Of a stretch of DNA of 10,598 nucleotides, positions 6,719 to 10,598 are shown piece after piece. The DNA comes from Prevotellaceae bacterium (GTDB taxonomy: Bacteria > Bacteroidota > Bacteroidia > Bacteroidales > UBA932). The notes under the pieces are model-generated. The model did not search any database, had not been told where the DNA came from, and worked only from the letters and a program-made list of their open reading frames with translations. The DNA is taken from assembly GCA_031264875.1 (NCBI GenBank), contig JAISDK010000202.1:1-10598 (forward strand), in the 5' to 3' direction. The position numbers and the translations under genes were made by a program. Position 1 is the first letter of the stretch; each line of letters starts with the position of its first letter.

Positions 6719-7726
6719 ATGAAAAGAATACTAATCACAGGCGGCACGGGCTGCATCGGTTCGGTAACCGTTTACAGGTTGCTGCAATACCGGGAAATCG
6801 AAAAAATAGTAGTTGCAACACGTTCGGGTGACGTGAAACCCTTACAGTTATGGCAGGGTGAGAACATCGATCCGCGTATTGAATTTGTTACCATGGACGT
6901 TTCCGATTATGAAACGGTAAAGAAATCGGTGCCGGAAATCAATCCTACCCATATCATTCATCTGGGCGGATTCCAAAGTCCCGACTGTTCGGCTTTCCAC
7001 CTGAAAGGGATGGAAATCAATGTGGGAGGAACCATGGCGCTGATGGATATCGCCGAAACGCTTCCGAACCTCGAACGCTTTGTGTTCGCAAGTTCCGGAG
7101 CGGTGTACGGAAAACGAGCGCAGTATCCCGACGCCGTCATTAAGGAAGACGTCAGGCTGACTCCGCCGAACCATTACGGCATCTGGAAACTTGCAGGCGA
7201 ACATCTTGCGCGTTTTTTTCACGACAACACACACATTCCCACCGTCTGCCTGCGTTTGAATACTACCTACGGACCAGGACGCGACAAAGGAATGACCTCC
7301 GCTCCTACCGCCGCCATGAAAGCCGTAGCGCTCGGATCGTTTGAACAGAAAGCCATTCCATTTGCCATGCCCTACCAGGGACGGGAAAACTATCATTATG
7401 TCGAAGACGTCGGAGCTCATTTTGCAGCCTGCACCATGGAGCCTTTTGAAGGATACGGGGAATTTAACATCAAGGGAAAAACGATTGAAGTAAAGGAGTT
7501 TTTGCAGACCGTAAGGCAGGAGGCGGCGAAACTCGGCTGGGAAAAATATGCGGATATTTCAATAGCCGGAGACGCCAAGCCCAACATGTTCAGCCATGAC
7601 CTTTGCCATGACAGAATTGATGCAACATTCGACAGTCTGCCTTTAACCGGCATCGACGAAGGAGTGAAACAATCACTGCTGTTCTTCCGACGAATGGCTG
7701 AGGAAGGGACTTTAAAACACATCTGA
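6719..7726 (+). CDS. NAD-dependent sugar epimerase/dehydratase (extended SDR)
   Basis: Extended short-chain dehydrogenase/reductase acting on a sugar or nucleotide-sugar; the exact reaction is unknown. The Rossmann nucleotide-binding loop is TGGTGCIG (7-14), Asp60 lies in VTMDVSD where the adenine is usually contacted, and the active site shows FASSGAVYG (123-131) with the catalytic YxxxK pair Tyr153 and Lys157. The segment RLNTTYGPGR (179-188) and the REN..YVEDVG block (222-232) are typical of UDP-glucose epimerase-like proteins. The 335-residue length is normal. It is 102 bases after pyk and 37 bases before the Gfo/Idh/MocA gene, and heads a three-gene run ending in a sugar porter. This suggests a role in sugar or sugar-acid catabolism, not cell-surface polysaccharide synthesis. 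No clear promoter is visible directly upstream. Confidence 0.88.
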   Translation: MKRILITGGTGCIGSVTVYRLLQYREIEKIVVATRSGDVKPLQLWQGENIDPRIEFVTMDVSDYETVKKSVPEINPTHIIHLGGFQSPDCSAFHLKGMEINVGGTMALMDIAETLPNLERFVFASSGAVYGKRAQYPDAVIKEDVRLTPPNHYGIWKLAGEHLARFFHDNTHIPTVCLRLNTTYGPGRDKGMTSAPTAAMKAVALGSFEQKAIPFAMPYQGRENYHYVEDVGAHFAACTMEPFEGYGEFNIKGKTIEVKEFLQTVRQEAAKLGWEKYADISIAGDAKPNMFSHDLCHDRIDATFDSLPLTGIDEGVKQSLLFFRRMAEEGTLKHI

Positions 7727-7763
7727 AAAATCATATACATTAAATATTTAATAGAATTATACC

Positions 7764-8738
7764 ATGCAAGAAACATTGAAAATAGGCTTCCTCGGAGCGG
7801 GCGATATTGCCAACCTCCATGCGGAAGCTATCAGAAAACTGCCCGGAGCAGAACTGAAAGGTCTCTGGAACAGAACTGCATCCAAAGGAGAGGAAAAAGC
7901 CGCCAGATACGGATGCATTGCATACCTTACGGAAGACGACCTGCTGAACGACCCTGAAATAGATGCGGTCTTCATTCTCACTAACGTGGAAACGCACTAT
8001 CGCTACACCGTAAAAGCGGCAAAGGCGGGAAAGCATATCCTGATTGAAAAGCCGGTAGCCGACACGCTGGACGAACTTGAGAAATTAAAGAAAGTCGTAG
8101 ATGACGCAAAAGTAAAGTGCATGCCGGTGCACAATTACATCTACGAACCCGGCGTCAAGCGTCTGCACGACATGATACACGAAGGCGCTCTGGGCGACAT
8201 TACACAGTTTTACATGCTCTACAATATTTTCCATGCGGAAGACAACCGTGTGAGATACCCCGGAGTAATACACCAGATTCTGACCCATCATGTATATACA
8301 ATGCTCTATCTGGCAGGAAGGCCGCAGTCGGTTTCATGTATGAAAAGCACTATCAACGCTACGATTGCCCCGCAGGAAAACCTCGCGATGGCAATTATGA
8401 AAATGGAAAACGGCGCTATCAGCCATCTATGCGCAAGCTTTACCGGCGACGACCATGCCGGAGAACCCTGGACATGTATGATGAAAGTGATGGGAACCAA
8501 AGGCAGCGCAAAATACAGCTACCGCGACTGGGTAATCAACGAACCCAACGGACCTCATTCGCAAACATACTATTGCTATCCGGAATCGATCAGGAACACG
8601 GCAACGTATTTCATCGAAAACGTGCTGCAAAAGGGAGACGCTCCGCTTTCGAGCCTTGAAGACTCGATTGTGTGCCAGCGCATCATTGACGCCTGCGAAA
8701 TATCGGCAATACAGGGAATTCACATTAATATTCAATAA
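7764..8738 (+). CDS. Gfo/Idh/MocA family oxidoreductase
   Basis: NAD(P)-dependent sugar or polyol dehydrogenase of the glucose-fructose oxidoreductase/inositol dehydrogenase family; the substrate is not known. The N-terminal Rossmann domain (about 5-120) has GFLGAGDIA (8-16), the FILTNVETHY strand (70-79) and the hallmark EKPVA (95-99) with catalytic Lys96. The C-terminal alpha/beta domain follows, with MGTKGSAKY as the usual buried strand. The second catalytic segment normally reads like GGxLxDxGxH; here it is PGVIHQILTHHVY (166-178). The aspartate is replaced by Gln171 or His170, while His175 or His176 can fill the histidine position. There is no Tat signal peptide, so it is cytosolic. It lies between the epimerase and the MFS transporter (37- and 18-base gaps), so co-transcription is likely. 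Confidence 0.9.
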   Translation: MQETLKIGFLGAGDIANLHAEAIRKLPGAELKGLWNRTASKGEEKAARYGCIAYLTEDDLLNDPEIDAVFILTNVETHYRYTVKAAKAGKHILIEKPVADTLDELEKLKKVVDDAKVKCMPVHNYIYEPGVKRLHDMIHEGALGDITQFYMLYNIFHAEDNRVRYPGVIHQILTHHVYTMLYLAGRPQSVSCMKSTINATIAPQENLAMAIMKMENGAISHLCASFTGDDHAGEPWTCMMKVMGTKGSAKYSYRDWVINEPNGPHSQTYYCYPESIRNTATYFIENVLQKGDAPLSSLEDSIVCQRIIDACEISAIQGIHINIQ

Positions 8739-8756
8739 TTATTTAAATCATAAACC

Positions 8757-10172
8757 ATGAGTAATTTACAAAACACAGGTAAAAAACATTACAGTTACGG
8801 GTATATATGGTTCCTGACAGTAGCGGCAGCCATGGGCGGCTTCCTGTTTGGATACGACTGGGTAGTTGTAGGAGGAGCCAAACCCTTTTATGAACCGTTT
8901 TTCGGAATAGGCAAAGACCCGGCAATGCAGGGCTGGGGTACAAGCTCGGCGATGATTGGCTGCATGATTGGCGCTTTCGTCTGCTTTCTTACCACCGAAC
9001 GCTGGGGAAGAAAGTGGCTGCTGGCTGCGGCAGGACTGATATTTGTAGTATCGGCGGCAGGGCTGGCTTTCTGCAATACTTTTTTCTGGTATAATGTCTG
9101 GAGAATTGTAGGCGGGCTGTCAATCGGCGCCACCCTGAATCTTTCACCGGTATATATTTCGGAAATGGTTCCGCCTCATATACGGGGAAAGTTTGTGTCC
9201 ATCAATCAGCTGATGATAAATGTCGGTATGCTTGTATGCCAAACAGTAAACTGGTCAATCGCTTCCGCTCACGACATCGGCGCCGCGCCCGAAACGGCAG
9301 AATTTATCGCCGGCTGGAATGTTCAGACCGGATGGCGATGGATGTTCGGCGCGGTAGCAATTCCTTCCGTCATATTTTTGATAATGATGGTACTTGCACC
9401 GGAAAGCGTGCGCTGGCTGGTGAAAAACCGGCAAAGCAGGAAGGCAGAAGAAATACTGTCAAAAATCGGTGGAAAGGAATACGCCGCCGCCGAACTGAAG
9501 GAAATCGAGGAAACAGTAGCCAAGGAAGTTCCCGGAATGGATTTCAGGGCGCTGCTACAGCCCAGGATGCTTAAAATACTGGGTCTCGGATTCTTTGTCG
9601 CCATGCTTCAGCAGTGGTGCGGAATGAACGTAACCTTCTACTATGCAGCGGATATTTTTACCAAAGCCGGATACGGGGTCAGCGACATGATGCTCCAGAT
9701 TGTCATTATCGGCGGAATTGCAATGCTGTCGGTTGTAGCCACTATCCTGATGGTTGACAGGGTGGGACGAAAGAAGCTGATGCTGTTCGGCACCGCTTCG
9801 ATGACCGTGATTTACGGCATAATCGGCTTCCTGTTTCATCAGGAAATCAGCGGACTGCCGGTAGTCATATTCGTTCTGCTGAATGTAATGGCATATCAGC
9901 TGACTTTGGCGCCGATTGTCTGGGTAATTCTGTCGGAGATTTTCCCCAATCGCGTAAGGGGAGCAGCCATGTCACTGTCGGCGCTGGTGTTATGGATAGG
10001 AAACTTTTCACTTACCTATACCTTCCCCTCTATTAAGGAAAGCATAGGATGGGCTAACAATTTCTGGCTGTACGGAGGAATATGTCTGGCAGGATTTGTA
10101 ATACTGTATTTCATTCTCCCTGAAACAAAAAACAAAACACTGGAACAGATTGAAAAGGAACTGGCAGGATAA
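8757..10172 (+). CDS. MFS sugar porter (sugar:H+ symporter type)
   Basis: Inner-membrane transporter of the major facilitator superfamily, sugar porter family, predicted to import a monosaccharide or polyol with protons. It has 471 residues and about twelve hydrophobic segments. Family signatures appear in order: GGFLFGYDW (27-35) in helix 1, ERWGRK (81-86) in loop 2-3, SPVYISEMVPPHIRGK (130-145), PESVRWL (215-221) before the central cytoplasmic loop, QQWCGMNVTFYY (285-296) in helix 7, DRVGRKK (334-340) in loop 8-9, WVILSEIFPNRVRG (389-402), and the C-terminal PETKNKTLEQIE (455-466). Helix 1 reads GYDWVVVGGA where many relatives have GYDTGVISGA, a possible specificity difference. It is the last gene of the cluster, 18 bases after the Gfo/Idh/MocA gene, and is followed by a strong terminator. 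Confidence 0.94.
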   Translation: MSNLQNTGKKHYSYGYIWFLTVAAAMGGFLFGYDWVVVGGAKPFYEPFFGIGKDPAMQGWGTSSAMIGCMIGAFVCFLTTERWGRKWLLAAAGLIFVVSAAGLAFCNTFFWYNVWRIVGGLSIGATLNLSPVYISEMVPPHIRGKFVSINQLMINVGMLVCQTVNWSIASAHDIGAAPETAEFIAGWNVQTGWRWMFGAVAIPSVIFLIMMVLAPESVRWLVKNRQSRKAEEILSKIGGKEYAAAELKEIEETVAKEVPGMDFRALLQPRMLKILGLGFFVAMLQQWCGMNVTFYYAADIFTKAGYGVSDMMLQIVIIGGIAMLSVVATILMVDRVGRKKLMLFGTASMTVIYGIIGFLFHQEISGLPVVIFVLLNVMAYQLTLAPIVWVILSEIFPNRVRGAAMSLSALVLWIGNFSLTYTFPSIKESIGWANNFWLYGGICLAGFVILYFILPETKNKTLEQIEKELAG

Positions 10173-10199
10173 TAACAATGACAGTTATTGAATAAACCG

Positions 10200-10229
10200 G
10201 AAAATGCAGCATTTCGATGCTGCATTTTC
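10200..10229 (+). terminator. Intrinsic terminator of the sugar cluster
   Basis: This is a perfect 13-bp hairpin: gaaaatgcagcat, a TTCG tetraloop, and atgctgcattttc, followed by the T-rich stretch tgtttgtt. It begins 28 bases after the MFS stop codon. The A-rich left base and T-rich right arm mean it could also work for leftward transcription. Confidence 0.85.
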
Positions 10230-10290
10230 TGTTTGTTGCCACAACTACGCCGAGCGAGGGCGGTTGTATGCATTGATTCATTGTCGTAAA

Positions 10291-10310
10291 TATACGCCGT
10301 ACGGCGTATA
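10291..10310. repeat. Perfect 20-bp palindrome
   Basis: tatacgccgtacggcgtata is its own reverse complement over all 20 bases. Its core (10293-10308) is the hairpin head of composite repeat copy B and corresponds to the gacgccgtaaggcgtc head of copy A. Confidence 0.85.
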
Positions 10311-10350
10311 AGATTGATAACCACGTGCAAGCGAAGCGCAGCTCGGGGTA
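10293..10350 (+). repeat. Composite intergenic repeat, copy B
   Basis: This 58-base unit is co-linear with copy A at 13-70 without gaps. Both have a palindromic acgccgt-ggcgt head, then gataacc, then caagcgaag, gcag and tcggggta. By hand alignment about 45 of 58 positions match. The sequences after the unit differ (A continues into taacag, B into the 28-bp palindrome), so the unit has defined ends. Confidence 0.75.
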
Positions 10351-10375
10351 GAGACGTGATGCATCACGTCTCTAC
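10348..10375. repeat. Perfect 28-bp palindrome
   Basis: The half-site gtagagacgtgatg is followed directly by its exact reverse complement, with no spacer. It overlaps the last three bases of composite repeat copy B. I recall similar agagacg...cgtctct palindromes scattered in intergenic DNA of Bacteroidetes and cyanobacteria, which would make it part of a dispersed family. Confidence 0.85.
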
Positions 10376-10378
10376 AAC

Positions 10379-10424
10379 ACACCCTCGCTCGGCGTAGTCT
10401 GGAGACTACGCCGTGCAAGGGTGT
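10379..10424. repeat. Interrupted hairpin, 11 + 7 bp stem
   Basis: An inner stem cggcgtagtct (10390-10400) pairs perfectly with agactacgccg (10403-10413) around a 2-base centre. After a 4 x 4 internal loop, an outer stem acaccct (10379-10385) pairs with agggtgt (10418-10424). No T-run follows, so it is not a typical terminator. Confidence 0.7.
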
Positions 10425-10462
10425 AAACCGGTTATTTCATGCCATTTCAGGGCTATTGCCTA

Positions 10463-10514
10463 TAAATCTTAAGGACTTCAAAGTCCTTACAGTCTTTAAA
10501 GTCCTTAAGATTTA
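10463..10514. repeat. 16-bp inverted repeat with internal aagtcctta repeats
   Basis: taaatcttaaggactt (10463-10478) is exactly inverted as aagtccttaagattta (10499-10514) across a 20-base centre. The centre itself contains another aaagtcctta (10480-10489) that can pair with the left arm instead, so two alternative hairpins are possible. It looks like tandemly expanded aagtcctta/taaggactt units. Confidence 0.75.
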
Positions 10515-10598
10515 CAAGCAACAGCATGGTTTAACTTGACGACATTGGTCTGATTTTATTTTTATTGCGCTTAATCTTTATTCTCCAAGTTTCATGAC

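Larger units (their letters stand above)
10245..10397. repeat. 16-bp inverted repeat pair flanking the palindromes
   Basis: ctacgccgagcgaggg at 10245-10260 is exactly inverted as ccctcgctcggcgtag at 10382-10397. A near-direct copy, ctacgccgtgcaaggg (14 of 16 identical), lies at 10406-10421. The pair encloses the 20-bp and 28-bp palindromes, so the 10245-10397 segment could close into one long stem with inner hairpins. Confidence 0.75.
10230..10598. other. Palindrome-rich non-coding region at the right end
   Basis: No convincing gene lies in this stretch. It is a chain of palindromes and inverted repeats listed separately: 10245-10260 with 10382-10397, 10291-10310, 10293-10350, 10348-10375, 10379-10424 and 10463-10514. 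After 10514 the sequence is AT-rich. A leftward open frame of 21 codons enters from the right edge and stops at 10531 (encoding a basic stretch ending in RPMSSS); it could be the end of a gene outside the window but is too short to judge. Confidence 0.55.

Noticed and set aside
6848..7420. 190-codon minus-strand open frame opposite the epimerase gene
   Set aside because: It is a shadow of the epimerase coding sequence; the sense strand carries all expected SDR motifs.
10241..10514. CRISPR-like array
   Set aside because: The repeats are palindromes of different lengths and sequences with no regular spacing and no unique equal-length spacers, and no cas gene is present.
10531..10598. Partial leftward gene entering from the right edge
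   Set aside because: Only 21 codons are visible before the stop (basic, ending in RPMSSS). That length is expected by chance and I recognise no family, so I did not list it as a gene.
1..10598. A defence island, prophage or transposon
   Set aside because: All protein genes are metabolic or housekeeping, and I see no transposase, integrase, toxin-antitoxin or nuclease gene. The repeats alone do not establish a mobile element.

Overview
The window looks like a chromosomal segment of a Bacteroidales-type Bacteroidota bacterium. Four things suggest this: a textbook Bacteroidetes sigma-ABfr promoter (TTTG-N19-TACTTTTG) in front of the tRNA gene, further TAnnTTTG motifs upstream of greA and pyk, the lack of clear Shine-Dalgarno sequences before most starts, and protein details such as the RLNTAH motif of the pyruvate kinase. 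The order is an inference from motifs; no database search was possible.

Layout. Positions 1-295 hold no gene but contain GC-rich inverted and palindromic repeats. A leftward block follows, in transcription order: greA (3725 to 3252), a Rossmann/DUF2520 protein (3241 to 2456), purE (2455 to 1934), gltX (1927 to 488), then a tRNA-Glu(CTC) gene (421 to 350) with its own promoter and a strong intrinsic terminator (343 to about 296). Gaps between the four proteins are 10, 0 and 6 bases, so they are probably one transcript. A 344-base spacer carries the presumed greA promoter. A solitary leftward aldo/keto reductase gene (4912 to 4070) is next. It diverges from a rightward run: pyruvate kinase (5180-6616), an extended-SDR sugar epimerase/dehydratase (6719-7726), a Gfo/Idh/MocA oxidoreductase (7764-8738) and an MFS sugar porter (8757-10172), closed by a 13-bp hairpin terminator with a TTCG loop (10200-10229). 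The last 370 bases are non-coding and full of palindromes. One 58-bp composite unit there matches the repeat at the left end of the window.

How the genes fit together. The leftward block is housekeeping: transcript-cleavage factor, purine synthesis, glutamyl-tRNA synthetase and a cognate tRNA. The rightward run pairs a sugar transporter with two NAD(P)-dependent sugar-modifying enzymes, next to the last enzyme of glycolysis. This suggests uptake and oxidation or epimerisation of an unidentified sugar or sugar derivative. No regulator or glycoside hydrolase lies inside the window.

I did not find an obvious undescribed defence, mobile or regulatory system. The best leads are the composite palindromic repeat family at both ends, the tRNA-Glu(CTC)/gltX arrangement with its separate promoter, and the three-gene sugar cluster with a variant Gfo/Idh/MocA active-site segment.
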